Of a stretch of 64,000 nt of DNA, positions 26,337 through 35,278 are shown in pieces (position 1 is the first letter of the stretch; every line of letters begins with the position of its first letter). The DNA lies in contig DXYF01000031.1 in assembly GCA_019415945.1 (NCBI GenBank), positions 52,911 through 116,910 on the forward strand. Direction: 5' to 3'. The stretch is from Clostridiales bacterium (GTDB lineage Bacteria > Bacillota > Clostridia > Oscillospirales > Acutalibacteraceae). Made by a program: the position numbers and the translations under genes. The notes beneath the pieces were generated by a model that was not told where the DNA came from, did no database searches, and saw only the letters and a list, made by a program, of their open reading frames with translations.

Positions 26337-27680
26337 TTGAAAACTAAATTTGCGTTTTTCGCCGTACTTATTTGTATGCTCTCGGCTTTTTTACTCAGCG
26401 GATGCAGTATTACGGATTTTGGTATCGACAGCCTGCTCAGACCGCCCAAAACAATGGGAGATGAGGCGGAGATTGAACAGCTCATTGCAAAAACGGCTGA
26501 AAACGGCTACACGCTGAAATACCCCAAGAGCGGAACATACCGAAGTGCAATTATTATGCATGACCTTGACGGTGACAAAACGGAAGAGGCGGTTGCGTTT
26601 TACCGTGAAAACGAGGACATAACAAGACTGCATATGCTTGTTATGTACAATGACGGCAGTGAATGGAAACTTTCGTCCGATAATGTGACAGAAACTACGG
26701 ATATTGACCGTGTGGATTTTGCTGATGTTTCGGGTAACGGCACTCTTGAAATTTTGGTGGGGTACTCTACCTATACTCAGAATATAAATTTGTTATCGTG
26801 TTATTCGTACTTGGACGGAGAAATCGAGGAGATAACTGCCGGTCAGAAATATTACGAATTTTACTGCGGTGATTTTAATTCCGATAATAAGGATGAGGTG
26901 ATGGCACTTTCGCTTTATTCATCGGAAAATGAAGCTAATGCCGTAATGCTTGAATACAACGGAGAGGAAAATTTGCTGTATTCAAAGGCAGTTGTCGGAA
27001 TGGATCCCAATGTTATAAAATATAAGAATGTTACCGTTTCTGCGGTCGGCAGTGATACTCAAGGTGTCTTTGTTGACGGTGAGCTTGCAACCGGTGAGCT
27101 TCTCACACAGATAGTTTATTATAATCTTGAGCTTTCACTTTTGAGAAATCCTCTTTATAAGGAAAAAACGGCAAATGCCACACAGCGAAGCTGTAATGTT
27201 ATTTGTGCCGATATAGACAACGATTCATCACTCGATTTTCCCACGGTGCAAAAGCTTCCCTATTCAGACAGTGAACCGGCTGAAACCGTGGCTGATAAAA
27301 TCACATGGAATACGCTGTCTGCCGAGAATGAGTCCATAACACAAAAATGCAGTATGGCTGTAAATTACAGTCTTGCATTTACCGTAAAAATGCCTGACAG
27401 CTGGATTGATAATACGATTACGGCTGTTAATTCTCTAAACGAAAATTCAACCGTGTTTTATGAATGGAATAAATCATCGCTCGGCGACAGGCTTTTTGAA
27501 ATAAAGGTATTTGATATTGCCGATTGGGAAAACGGCAAGGGTACCGATGATTACACCATTATATACAAGGACAGTACACATGCCTATGCGTTTGTGAATT
27601 TTAATACTGACAGCAAATATGCTATGTCAGATGATGAAATAAAAAAGTCGTTTTCGATTCTGACCGAAACGGCAGTTTAG
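26337..27680 (+). CDS. Secreted lipoprotein of unknown function, precedes two-component genes
   Basis: 447 residues. TTG at 26337 is 8 bases after AGGAGG and gives a clean lipoprotein signal ending 'LLSGC'. The mature part contains several acidic, FG-GAP/VCBS-like segments ('MHDLDGDKTEEAVAFY', 'FADVSGNGTLEILVGY', 'GDFNSDNKDEVMALSLY', 'ADIDNDSSLDFPTV'), suggesting a beta-propeller. The last 110 residues look like a separate fold. It lies 31 bases before a response regulator and its histidine kinase, so it may be an extracellular sensor or effector of that system. No enzyme motif seen. Confidence 0.75.
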   Translation: MKTKFAFFAVLICMLSAFLLSGCSITDFGIDSLLRPPKTMGDEAEIEQLIAKTAENGYTLKYPKSGTYRSAIIMHDLDGDKTEEAVAFYRENEDITRLHMLVMYNDGSEWKLSSDNVTETTDIDRVDFADVSGNGTLEILVGYSTYTQNINLLSCYSYLDGEIEEITAGQKYYEFYCGDFNSDNKDEVMALSLYSSENEANAVMLEYNGEENLLYSKAVVGMDPNVIKYKNVTVSAVGSDTQGVFVDGELATGELLTQIVYYNLELSLLRNPLYKEKTANATQRSCNVICADIDNDSSLDFPTVQKLPYSDSEPAETVADKITWNTLSAENESITQKCSMAVNYSLAFTVKMPDSWIDNTITAVNSLNENSTVFYEWNKSSLGDRLFEIKVFDIADWENGKGTDDYTIIYKDSTHAYAFVNFNTDSKYAMSDDEIKKSFSILTETAV

Positions 27681-27710
27681 CGTGAAATTGCAGAAATCGG
27701 AGGTTATATT

Positions 27711-28421
27711 ATGAAAAAAATACTTGTTTGCGAGGATGAAGCGGCAATCCGTGATTTTGTGGTGATAAATCTCACCCGTGCAGGCTATGATGTAGTCGAG
27801 GCGGACTGCGGTGAGACGGCGTTGCAGAAATATGACGAAAGCGACGGAGATTTTGATGTTGCCATTCTTGATGTTATGATGCCGGGAATAGACGGCTTTC
27901 AGGTGTGCAAAGAGCTGAGAAACCGCAACGGCGGTATCGGAATTATTATGCTTTCGGCAAAAACACAGGAAATGGACAAGGTAACCGGACTTATGCTGGG
28001 AGCAGACGACTATGTTACAAAGCCGTTTTCACCGAGTGAACTGCTTGCAAGAGTAGATTCTTTGTACAGGCGTGTGGCTCTTGCCCAGTCTCATGCGGAG
28101 AACAACTTCAAGGAAGAACTGAAATCGGGTGAATTTACGCTTAATCTGAGAAACCGTGCTCTTCTTAAAAACGGCAAAATGATTGAGCTTACACAGGTGG
28201 AATTTCAGATTATGGAATACTTCTTCTCGAATCCGGGAGTGGCTTTGGACAGACTGGATATTTTAAACCATGTGTGGGGAGAGGCGTATGTCGGAGAGGA
28301 TAAAATAGTTGATGTCAACATCAGACGCCTGAGAATGAAGGTTGAAGACGAGCCGTCAAATCCCAAGCATATTATCACGGTATGGGGTCTTGGCTACAAG
28401 TGGGATTCGGGCGTAAATTAA
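27711..28421 (+). CDS. OmpR/PhoB-family response regulator
   Basis: 236 residues. The receiver domain (1-120) has acidic residues E9/D10, phospho-acceptor D54 in 'AILDVMMPG', the conserved Ser/Thr switch in 'IIMLSAK' and Lys in 'VTKPFSP'. A winged-helix DNA-binding domain (about 135-233) carries 'LTQVEFQIMEYFFSNPG' and 'VDVNIRRLRMKVE'. It follows a lipoprotein gene and precedes a histidine kinase, forming a three-gene unit. GGAGG precedes the ATG. The stimulus is unknown. Confidence 0.95.
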   Translation: MKKILVCEDEAAIRDFVVINLTRAGYDVVEADCGETALQKYDESDGDFDVAILDVMMPGIDGFQVCKELRNRNGGIGIIMLSAKTQEMDKVTGLMLGADDYVTKPFSPSELLARVDSLYRRVALAQSHAENNFKEELKSGEFTLNLRNRALLKNGKMIELTQVEFQIMEYFFSNPGVALDRLDILNHVWGEAYVGEDKIVDVNIRRLRMKVEDEPSNPKHIITVWGLGYKWDSGVN

Positions 28422-28519
28422 TTTATTTTGATACATCGGAACCGATTATTTTTAGCTTGCGAAGATAAAATGTAATACAAATAATGTAACTGTACAACAA
28501 AAGGGAGGAGGGCTTAACA

Positions 28520-29986
28520 ATGTTTCGCGGTATTACAAAACGCTGGATGCTTAATACACTCAGTGTAATACTTACAATAATTATATCCATTGTTGTGTGC
28601 CTCATCTTTTTTGTTACTTATTTGTTTCAGAGCAGTGTGGAACAGAGCCTTTCCGCTACAAGCAGTGAGTTGTCGCTCGTTTTTCCGGGATATACAAGCG
28701 ATTCATCAACAGGCTTTATTTCATCTGCAAGAGATTATGTTGAAAATTTCAAGAAAAAAGAACAGCTCGAGGTTATGGTAATCAATTCAAACGGAAGAGT
28801 TGTAATGACCTCGACAGGTTTTATTCCCTCAGACAGCACGGAAATTACAGATTATGAAGAAGCAAAAGAAAACTCAAACGGTTTTGCTTATTGGAGCGGT
28901 AAATTAAGCTCGGGCGAGAGTGCAATGAGTGCAACACGAATTATTACAAATGACAACGGAGTAAGCGTCGGTGCGATTCGTTACATAGTGTCTATGGATA
29001 TTGTCAACAGCAGAATTATGATTATTTCTGTAATTTTAGTAGGAATCGGGTTAATTATTATTGCACTTGTAGTTATATCGGGGCTGTTGTTTATCGGTTC
29101 TATTGTTAAGCCTATCCGCAAAATTTCGCTTGCAGCGGCGAGCATTGCACACGGCGATTTTTCAGCTTCGGAGAAAATAGAGCATAAGTACGATGATGAA
29201 ATAGGTGATTTGTGCGAAGCGGTCAGCGATATGGCAAAGGACCTGCAAACCACCGAACAGACTAAAAACGACTTTATTTCCCGTGTGTCGCATGAACTCA
29301 GAACTCCCCTTACTGCGATTAAAGGCTGGGCGGAAACAATGCAGCTTTCGGAGCGTGGAACTCTTGACAGAAAAACTTTTGACCGAGGTATGGGAGTAAT
29401 CATAAAGGAAAGCACAAGGCTTACAAGCATTGTTGAGGAACTTCTTGATTTCAGCCGAATCCAAAGCGGCAGAATGGTGCTTATGAACGAAAAGCTTGAC
29501 ATACTTGCCGAATTTGACGAAACCGTTTATATGCTCAAGGAGCGTGCCGTTAAAGAGGGCAAGCATCTTCTGTATGACGAGCCTGACGCTGTTTATCCTC
29601 CTGTTTACGGCGACAGAAACCGACTGAAACAGGTGTTCCTTAATGTAATTGACAATGCCCTGAAATATACTCCAAAAGGCGGAGTGGTTGCGGCACAGGT
29701 TATTTACAGCAAGGACGAGCCTGATATTATAAAAATAGTTATTACCGACACAGGCTGCGGAATATCGGCTGAAGATTTGCCCAAGGTAAAAGAAAAATTT
29801 TACAAGGCAAACCAAAAGGTAAGAGGTTCGGGAATAGGACTTGCAGTCGCAGATGAAATTATGAATCTTCACAAAGGCTCGCTTGATATTGAAAGCGGCG
29901 AGGGCGTAGGTACAACCGTAACTTTGACTTTCCCTATCTACAAAGAGGGCGAAGAACAGGATATGCCCGATAATATAAAACTGTGA
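28520..29986 (+). CDS. Sensor histidine kinase with HAMP domain
   Basis: 488 residues. Helices at about 12-36 and 168-193 enclose a 130-residue extracytoplasmic sensor. A HAMP domain follows ('KPIRKISLAAASIAHGDFS'), then the dimerization box 'SRVSHELRTPLTAIKGW' with phospho-His about 257, and a HATPase_c domain with the N box 'NVIDNALKYTP', 'DTGCGI' and 'GSGIGLAV'. Layout resembles PhoR/WalK-like kinases, though no PAS domain is evident. GGGAGGAGG precedes the ATG. Partner is the regulator just upstream. Confidence 0.95.
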   Translation: MFRGITKRWMLNTLSVILTIIISIVVCLIFFVTYLFQSSVEQSLSATSSELSLVFPGYTSDSSTGFISSARDYVENFKKKEQLEVMVINSNGRVVMTSTGFIPSDSTEITDYEEAKENSNGFAYWSGKLSSGESAMSATRIITNDNGVSVGAIRYIVSMDIVNSRIMIISVILVGIGLIIIALVVISGLLFIGSIVKPIRKISLAAASIAHGDFSASEKIEHKYDDEIGDLCEAVSDMAKDLQTTEQTKNDFISRVSHELRTPLTAIKGWAETMQLSERGTLDRKTFDRGMGVIIKESTRLTSIVEELLDFSRIQSGRMVLMNEKLDILAEFDETVYMLKERAVKEGKHLLYDEPDAVYPPVYGDRNRLKQVFLNVIDNALKYTPKGGVVAAQVIYSKDEPDIIKIVITDTGCGISAEDLPKVKEKFYKANQKVRGSGIGLAVADEIMNLHKGSLDIESGEGVGTTVTLTFPIYKEGEEQDMPDNIKL

Positions 29987-30011
29987 TTTATTATCACGAA
30001 AGGAAATTTGA

Positions 30012-31004
30012 ATGTCTAAATCTACTAAACAAACCAAAAAGATAACCTCAATAGGCGGCAGTGCTCTGATTGAGGGTATTATGATGCGTGGACCAAAGCG
30101 TACAACGGTCTGTGTGAGAACCGGTGAAAACGAGATATACAGCGAGGATGTCAGCATTACCACTATACCGTCGAAATATAAGATTTTCAAACTGCCTTTT
30201 TTAAGAGGAATTGCAGGACTGATTGATTCAATGCGTTTATCCTACAAGTCTTTAATGCTTTCAGCCGACAAAGCAATCGAAGCAGGAGAAATCGAGGAAG
30301 AAGAACCGTCAAAATTTGAAAAATGGCTTGACGAAAAATTCGGTGATAAGCTTGTTAAAATCCTTATGGTGTTTGCGTCTGTTATCGGCGTAGCGTTGGC
30401 AGTGGGACTTTTCTTTTTCCTGCCGTCGTTTCTGTTTGATTTATCCGCAAACTTTATCCCTGCTTTTGAAGGTGACGGAGGAACAGCGGTATTTTGGAAA
30501 TCGGTGTTTGAGGGCGTGCTGAAAATTATTCTTTTTCTCCTATATATAATTGTGTGTTCTCAGATGACGGAGATGAAGCGAGTGTTTATGTACCACGGTG
30601 CGGAACATAAAACGATTTTTTGCTATGAGAACGAAGAAGAACTGACTGTCGAAAATGTAAAAAAACAGTCCCGTTTTCACCCAAGATGCGGAACAAGCTT
30701 TATGGTGCTTATGCTGATTGTCGGGGTAATCATCGGTCTTTTTATCCCCGTAGCTCCGTTCGGAATCGGCTATTTAAGACCTGTTATAAAGATTCTTTTG
30801 CTTCCCGTTTCCTGCGGAGTCGGTTATGAGCTTATAAAAATCTGCGGCAAGCATGATAATTTACTTACAAGGATTATTGCGGCTCCCGGTTTGTGGGCAC
30901 AAAGAATTACTACCAAAGAACCCGACGAAAAGATGATTGAAGTTGCTATAGAGGCAATCAAGTCAGTAATCCCCGAAGACGGTTCGGACATAGTTTCAAA
31001 ATGA
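30012..31004 (+). CDS. DUF1385 membrane protein (YqhQ family)
   Basis: 330 residues. The N-terminal 'GGSALIEGIMMRGP' motif near residue 18 and a later 'MYHGAEHKTIFCYE' segment (about 195) are hallmarks of DUF1385. Four membrane helices lie near 115-140, 170-190, 230-260 and 265-285. The conserved His/Glu/Cys residues suggest a metal site or enzymatic activity, but the function is unknown. It overlaps prmC by four bases (ATGA), the arrangement common in Firmicutes where this gene sits with prmC and prfA. Confidence 0.88.
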   Translation: MSKSTKQTKKITSIGGSALIEGIMMRGPKRTTVCVRTGENEIYSEDVSITTIPSKYKIFKLPFLRGIAGLIDSMRLSYKSLMLSADKAIEAGEIEEEEPSKFEKWLDEKFGDKLVKILMVFASVIGVALAVGLFFFLPSFLFDLSANFIPAFEGDGGTAVFWKSVFEGVLKIILFLLYIIVCSQMTEMKRVFMYHGAEHKTIFCYENEEELTVENVKKQSRFHPRCGTSFMVLMLIVGVIIGLFIPVAPFGIGYLRPVIKILLLPVSCGVGYELIKICGKHDNLLTRIIAAPGLWAQRITTKEPDEKMIEVAIEAIKSVIPEDGSDIVSK

Positions 31005-32038
31005 TTACCGTAAAGCAGGCATATTTAAAGTGCAGGGAAGTTTTAAAAAATGCCGAAATAGAAAACGAAGCGTTTGACGCACTCTGTTTGTTTGAAAAAG
31101 CAACAGGTCTTGACAGGATCGGCATTATTTCTCGCGGCGGCGAGGAGCTTTCGGACGAAAAGTTTAAATATCTCATGGAAATCACCCGAAGAAGGGCTGA
31201 CCGTGAGCCTTTGCAGTATCTTATCGGACGCTGGAACTTTTGCGGTTTTGATTTTTATGTGGGCAGGGGTGTGCTTATCCCCCGTGACGACACCGAGGTA
31301 GTAGTTAATCTTTGCCTTGATTTTATAAAAAAGTCGAGTGCCTCGACACGCAATTCGAGCAGACAGATTGATATTATCAAGCCGTCTCTGCCCGACCGTT
31401 TTCGAGCAGTTTCCTATAAAGTAAAAAAGTCGAGTGCCTCGACACGCAATTCGAGCAGAAAGGTTGATATTATCAATCCTTCTCTGCCCGACCGTTTTCG
31501 AGCAGTTTCCTGTAAAGTAAAAAATAGTCACGCTGAAAAAGCATTGGACCTTTGTGCGGGCAGCGGAGCAATTTGCGTTGCTCTTTCAAAGCTAACAAAT
31601 ATTGATACAACGGCTGTTGAGTTTAGCGATGTGGCATTTGAATTTCTTAAAAAGAATATTGCTCATAATAATGCAAAGGTAAAACCTGTAAAGGGTGATA
31701 TTTTTAAATGTCACGGTGACTTTGAGGACGGCACTTTTGACCTTATTGTTTCTAACCCGCCGTATATCAAAAGCGAAGAAATCCCGACGCTTCAGGAGGA
31801 AGTGCGGCGTGAGCCGAGTATTGCACTTGACGGAGGCATAAGCGGCTATGATTTTTACGAAGCCATAATAGATAACTGGAGTTCAAAACTTGCTTTCGGC
31901 GGTGCACTTGCATTTGAGCTTGGCGAAGGACAGTTTGATTATGTAAAGTCGCTGATGAGTGCAAAAGGATACGGAAATTTTAAGTCCGGAATTGATTTGG
32001 GCGGAGTGCAAAGGGCGATAATAGGGACTAAGCTCTGA
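31001..32038 (+). CDS. prmC: Release factor glutamine methyltransferase carrying a 64-residue repeat insertion
   Basis: 345 residues instead of about 281. It methylates the GGQ glutamine of release factors RF1 and RF2. The N-terminal helical domain (1-75), 'GRGVLIPRDDTE' near 90, SAM motif 'ALDLCAGSGAI' near 182 and the catalytic 'SNPPYI' near 248 are all present. Between the helix 'VVNLCLDFI' and motif I lies an insertion of residues about 110-173, two copies of a 32-residue segment encoded by tandem 96-bp elements. Both copies are open and in frame, and removing them restores the family length exactly. The insertion site is the loop joining the two domains, so the enzyme may well remain active. 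Confidence 0.93.
   Translation: MITVKQAYLKCREVLKNAEIENEAFDALCLFEKATGLDRIGIISRGGEELSDEKFKYLMEITRRRADREPLQYLIGRWNFCGFDFYVGRGVLIPRDDTEVVVNLCLDFIKKSSASTRNSSRQIDIIKPSLPDRFRAVSYKVKKSSASTRNSSRKVDIINPSLPDRFRAVSCKVKNSHAEKALDLCAGSGAICVALSKLTNIDTTAVEFSDVAFEFLKKNIAHNNAKVKPVKGDIFKCHGDFEDGTFDLIVSNPPYIKSEEIPTLQEEVRREPSIALDGGISGYDFYEAIIDNWSSKLAFGGALAFELGEGQFDYVKSLMSAKGYGNFKSGIDLGGVQRAIIGTKL
31327..31518 (-). repeat. Two tandem copies of the 96-bp T6-bounded palindromic element inside prmC
   Basis: Copy 1 is 31327-31422, copy 2 is 31423-31518; each begins with A6 (T6 on the minus strand), and a third A6 follows at 31519-31524. On the minus strand each unit reads T6, ACTTTA(T/C)AGGAAACTGCTCG, AAAACGGTCGGGCAGAG, a central hairpin around TTGATAATATCAA, CTGCTCGAATTGCGT, and a closing GTCGAG-GCA-CTCGAC hairpin. 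The two copies differ at several bases in the central stem. 96 is divisible by 3, and no stop occurs in the prmC frame. Confidence 0.92.
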
Positions 32039-32044
32039 AATATA

Positions 32045-32105
32045 GAAAATTTGTTCGACAAATTACCGTGAAAATATTGCAATTTTGTTTTGTATATTTT
32101 ATAAT
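32045..32105 (+). promoter_or_regulatory. recA promoter with a LexA-like box
   Basis: TTGCAA at 32077-32082, 17-base spacer, perfect TATAAT at 32100-32105. Upstream, GAAAATTTGTTC at 32045-32056 matches the Gram-positive LexA consensus GAACnnnnGTTC except for one base; it overlaps a second palindrome, ATTTGT-TCG-ACAAAT. The promoter is well supported; SOS control is probable from gene identity but the box is imperfect and 20 bases upstream of the -35 element. Confidence 0.6.
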
Positions 32106-32172
32106 CTTAATAAAAATAATTCCGTTTGCACTCATTTTGTCAGAACGGTTTGGATTTACGGAGGTATATGAT

Positions 32173-33291
32173 ATGGCAGTTGATAAGACAAAAGCACTTG
32201 AAACGGCACTTGCACAGATTGAAAAACAGTTCGGCAAGGGTGCTGTAATGCGTCTGGGAGAGAACAAGCATATGAATGTTGAGCATATTTCTACGGGTTC
32301 TCTCTCTCTTGATATTGCTCTGGGAATAGGAGGACTGCCCAGGGGCAGAATAGCAGAAATTTACGGTCCTGAGTCGTCAGGTAAAACAACGCTTTCACTT
32401 CACTGTATCGCAGAGGGACAAAAAAACGGCGGCAATGTTGCGTTTATTGATGTCGAGCACGCTCTTGATCCAACCTATGCGGCTGCACTCGGAGTAGATG
32501 TTGACTCCCTGCTTGTTTCACAGCCGGACACAGGTGAGGACGCTCTCGAAATTGCCGAGGCTCTTATCCGAAGCGGTGCAATAGATGTAATTGTAATTGA
32601 CTCGGTAGCAGCTCTTGTTCCCAAGGTTGAAATCGAGGGCGAAATGGGCGACAGCCATGTCGGCCTTCACGCAAGACTTATGTCACAGGCTCTCAGAAAG
32701 CTTGCCGGTGCAATTTCAAAATCAAATTGCGTTGCAATCTTTATAAACCAGCTTCGTGAAAAGGTCGGAGTTGTTTACGGAAGTCCCGAGGTTACAACGG
32801 GCGGCCGTGCTCTTAAATTTTACAGCTCCGTTCGTATCGACATAAGACGCGGCGAAGCAATCAAGGTAAACGGAGAAACAATCGGTTCTCACACAAGAGC
32901 CAAGGTGGTAAAAAATAAAATTGCACCGCCGTTTAGAGAGGCGGAGTTTGATATAATGTACGGCGAGGGAATATCCCGTGAAGGCGAGCTGCTCGATCTT
33001 GCCGTAAAAGCTGATATAGTACAAAAAGCAGGAGCGTGGTTCAGCTACAACGGAAACCGACTGGGACAGGGTCGTGACAGAGTTAAGGAGCTGTTAAAAA
33101 CCGACAAAGAAATTGCTAAGGATATTGAAGAAAAGCTGTGGGAAAATATCGACAAGCTTTATGCACGCAAAAAGCCTGCACCCAAGGCAAAAATCACTGA
33201 AATTCCTGCCGCAGAGCCGTCGGGAGCTTCCGTACCCGACTCAAACGGCAAAAAAAGCAGTGCTGCCATTGATGTTTTAGTTGACGACTGA
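32173..33291 (+). CDS. recA: Recombinase A
   Basis: 372 residues from the ATG at 32173, 8 bases after GGAGG; a 35-residue upstream extension to 32068 overlaps the promoter and is rejected. It polymerises on single-stranded DNA for strand exchange and triggers LexA cleavage. Walker A 'GPESSGKTT' is near residue 64, Walker B-like 'VIVIDSVAALVP' near 138, and loop 2 'EKVGVVYGSPEVTTGGRALKFY' region is intact. The acidic/variable C-terminal tail of about 40 residues is normal. recX follows, overlapping the stop by one base. Confidence 0.98.
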   Translation: MAVDKTKALETALAQIEKQFGKGAVMRLGENKHMNVEHISTGSLSLDIALGIGGLPRGRIAEIYGPESSGKTTLSLHCIAEGQKNGGNVAFIDVEHALDPTYAAALGVDVDSLLVSQPDTGEDALEIAEALIRSGAIDVIVIDSVAALVPKVEIEGEMGDSHVGLHARLMSQALRKLAGAISKSNCVAIFINQLREKVGVVYGSPEVTTGGRALKFYSSVRIDIRRGEAIKVNGETIGSHTRAKVVKNKIAPPFREAEFDIMYGEGISREGELLDLAVKADIVQKAGAWFSYNGNRLGQGRDRVKELLKTDKEIAKDIEEKLWENIDKLYARKKPAPKAKITEIPAAEPSGASVPDSNGKKSSAAIDVLVDD

Positions 33292-33902
33292 TGCTGATAA
33301 CTGCTGTTGAGCCGAGAAGACGGGCGATGAGTGCACTTTATATCGACGGCGAGTTTGTTATGAACCTTGATACGCAGACGCTTATAGAAAACCGTTTTGA
33401 TGTCGGCAGAGAAATAGATGACGATGATTTACACCGAATAATTATTTTAAGCAACGAAAAGCGTGCAAAGGAAAAAGCACTTTGGCTCATATCATACCGT
33501 GACCACTCCAAAAAAGAGCTTACCGAAAAGATAAAACGCACCAGTGACGAGCAGAGTGCCGAAAAAGCCGTTGAGCGAATGGAAGAGCTCGGTCTTGTAA
33601 ATGACGCAGAATTTGCAAAAAGGTATGCAAGAAAGCTGATTTTTTCAAAGCATATGTCAAAAACCGCGGCGTCCTTTGAGCTTTCCCGCAAGGGGATAGA
33701 CAGGGAGCTTTGCGAGGAAATTTTAAATGACATTGATGTTGACGAAAGACAGCAAATCAGAGAAGTAATTGATAAAAAGTACAAAAATATAAGTGACGAA
33801 AAATTACGCCGCAGGGCATTTTCCGCTCTGCAAAGGCTCGGATACGGATTTAGTGATATTCGTGCCGTATTTGAAGAATACATTGAGGAAGACTGCATAT
33901 GA
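33291..33902 (+). CDS. recX: RecA regulatory protein RecX
   Basis: 203 residues, three tandem three-helix repeats preceded by an N-terminal extension. Conserved features include 'LISYRDHSKKELTEKI' near 63, 'LGLVNDAEFAKRYAR' near 100 and a C-terminal 'KLRRRAFSALQRLGYGFSDIRAVFEE' repeat. RecX inhibits or tunes RecA filaments. It begins within the recA stop codon (TGATG) and ends in an ATGA overlap with rimO, so recA-recX-rimO is one translationally coupled unit. Confidence 0.94.
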   Translation: MLITAVEPRRRAMSALYIDGEFVMNLDTQTLIENRFDVGREIDDDDLHRIIILSNEKRAKEKALWLISYRDHSKKELTEKIKRTSDEQSAEKAVERMEELGLVNDAEFAKRYARKLIFSKHMSKTAASFELSRKGIDRELCEEILNDIDVDERQQIREVIDKKYKNISDEKLRRRAFSALQRLGYGFSDIRAVFEEYIEEDCI

Positions 33903-35224
33903 ATTATAAAGTCGGAATAGTATCTCTCGGCTGTGCCAAAAACCAGGTTGACGCCGAAATGCTCTTGTTTACGCTAAAAAACAGAGGATTTCAAATTGTA
34001 AACGACCCCGCAGACGCCGACGCGGTGATAGTAAACACCTGCGGTTTTATTGAGTCGGCAAAGCAGGAGAGCATTGACGAGATAATTGAACTGGGCAAAT
34101 TAAAGCGAGAGGGCAAAATAAAAGCAATTGTTGTCACAGGCTGTCTTGCCGAGAGGTATCAAAATGAAATAACAAAACAGCTTTACGAGGTTGACGCGGC
34201 AGTCGGAATCGGGGCAAACGGTCAAATTGCCGACATAGTGCTTGACGCCTTAAACGGCAGAAAAACCGAGCTTTTCCCCGATAAGTCGATGTTGCCCTTG
34301 GAGGGCGGCAGAGTTCAGTCAACTCCGTTTTATACGGCATACCTTAAAATTGCTGAGGGATGCGATAACTGCTGTACATACTGTGCTATTCCGCTCATCA
34401 GAGGTCATTTTCGCAGCAGACAGCCCGACGATGTTGTAAAAGAGGCTGAGTACCTTGCTCAAAACGGCGTTAAGGAGCTTAATGTAATTGCTCAGGACAC
34501 GACCCGTTACGGCGAAGATCTGTTCGGCGAGCCGTATCTTGCAAAGCTTTTGAAAAGGCTGTGCAAAATCGACGGCTTCAGATGGATAAGGGTGCTTTAC
34601 TGCTATCCCGACAGGATAACCGACGAGCTTATTGATGTTATGGCAAGCGAGGAAAAAATCGTAAAGTACATTGATATTCCTCTTCAGCATTGCAGCGGCG
34701 AAGTGCTCAAAAATATGAACCGCAAAGGCGACCGTGAAAGCCTTACAAGGCTGCTTAATAAAATAAAAGCAAAAATGCCGAATGTTGTTTTCCGCTCAAC
34801 CTTTATAACGGGTTTTCCGGGTGAAACACAGCAGCAGTTTGAAGAGCTTGCGGAGTTTGCGGCTGAAATAAAGTTCCAGCGTTTGGGCTGTTTCCCGTAT
34901 TCAAGGGAAGAAGACACAAAGGCGGCACTTATGGAAAATCAGATTGACGACGAAACAAAGCAAAAGCGTGCAGACATAATTATGGAGCATCAGCAAAGCG
35001 TTATGGCACAGTATTGCGAAAGTTTGATAGACAGCGAGCTTGAGGTGCTTGTTGAGGGGTATGATAAGCTTGCCGAGTGTTATTTCGGCAGAAGCTATGC
35101 CGACGCTCCCGAGGTTGACGGCTGTGTGTTCTTTACCTGCAAGGGAGAAAAGCCAAAAGCCGGCGACTTTGTAAATGTCAAAATTACTGACTATATGGGC
35201 TGTGACCCGATAGGCGAATGTTAA
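33899..35224 (+). CDS. rimO: Ribosomal protein S12 methylthiotransferase
   Basis: 441 residues. Order: UPF0004 domain (1-125) with three cluster cysteines in 'SLGCAKNQVD', 'VNTCGFI' and 'TGCLAE'; radical SAM domain (about 140-370) with CxxxCxxC in 'GCDNCCTYCAIP'; and a C-terminal TRAM domain. It adds a methylthio group to Asp88 of S12. 'SLGCAKNQVDAE' and 'DTTRYG' favour RimO over the tRNA enzyme MiaB. It overlaps recX by 4 bases. Confidence 0.95.
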   Translation: MNYKVGIVSLGCAKNQVDAEMLLFTLKNRGFQIVNDPADADAVIVNTCGFIESAKQESIDEIIELGKLKREGKIKAIVVTGCLAERYQNEITKQLYEVDAAVGIGANGQIADIVLDALNGRKTELFPDKSMLPLEGGRVQSTPFYTAYLKIAEGCDNCCTYCAIPLIRGHFRSRQPDDVVKEAEYLAQNGVKELNVIAQDTTRYGEDLFGEPYLAKLLKRLCKIDGFRWIRVLYCYPDRITDELIDVMASEEKIVKYIDIPLQHCSGEVLKNMNRKGDRESLTRLLNKIKAKMPNVVFRSTFITGFPGETQQQFEELAEFAAEIKFQRLGCFPYSREEDTKAALMENQIDDETKQKRADIIMEHQQSVMAQYCESLIDSELEVLVEGYDKLAECYFGRSYADAPEVDGCVFFTCKGEKPKAGDFVNVKITDYMGCDPIGEC

Positions 35225-35278
35225 ATATTGTTTATTTATGTATTGAGCATTTAAATTGATGATTTATATGATTTATAT

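Noticed and set aside
29162..30190. 342-codon open frame on the minus strand
   Set aside because: It lies fully antisense to the histidine kinase and yqhQ, has no ribosome site, and its translation has no domain; a codon-usage shadow.
32068..32172. RecA with 35 extra N-terminal residues
   Set aside because: It overlaps the -35/-10 promoter; the ATG at 32173 with GGAGG gives the standard RecA start.
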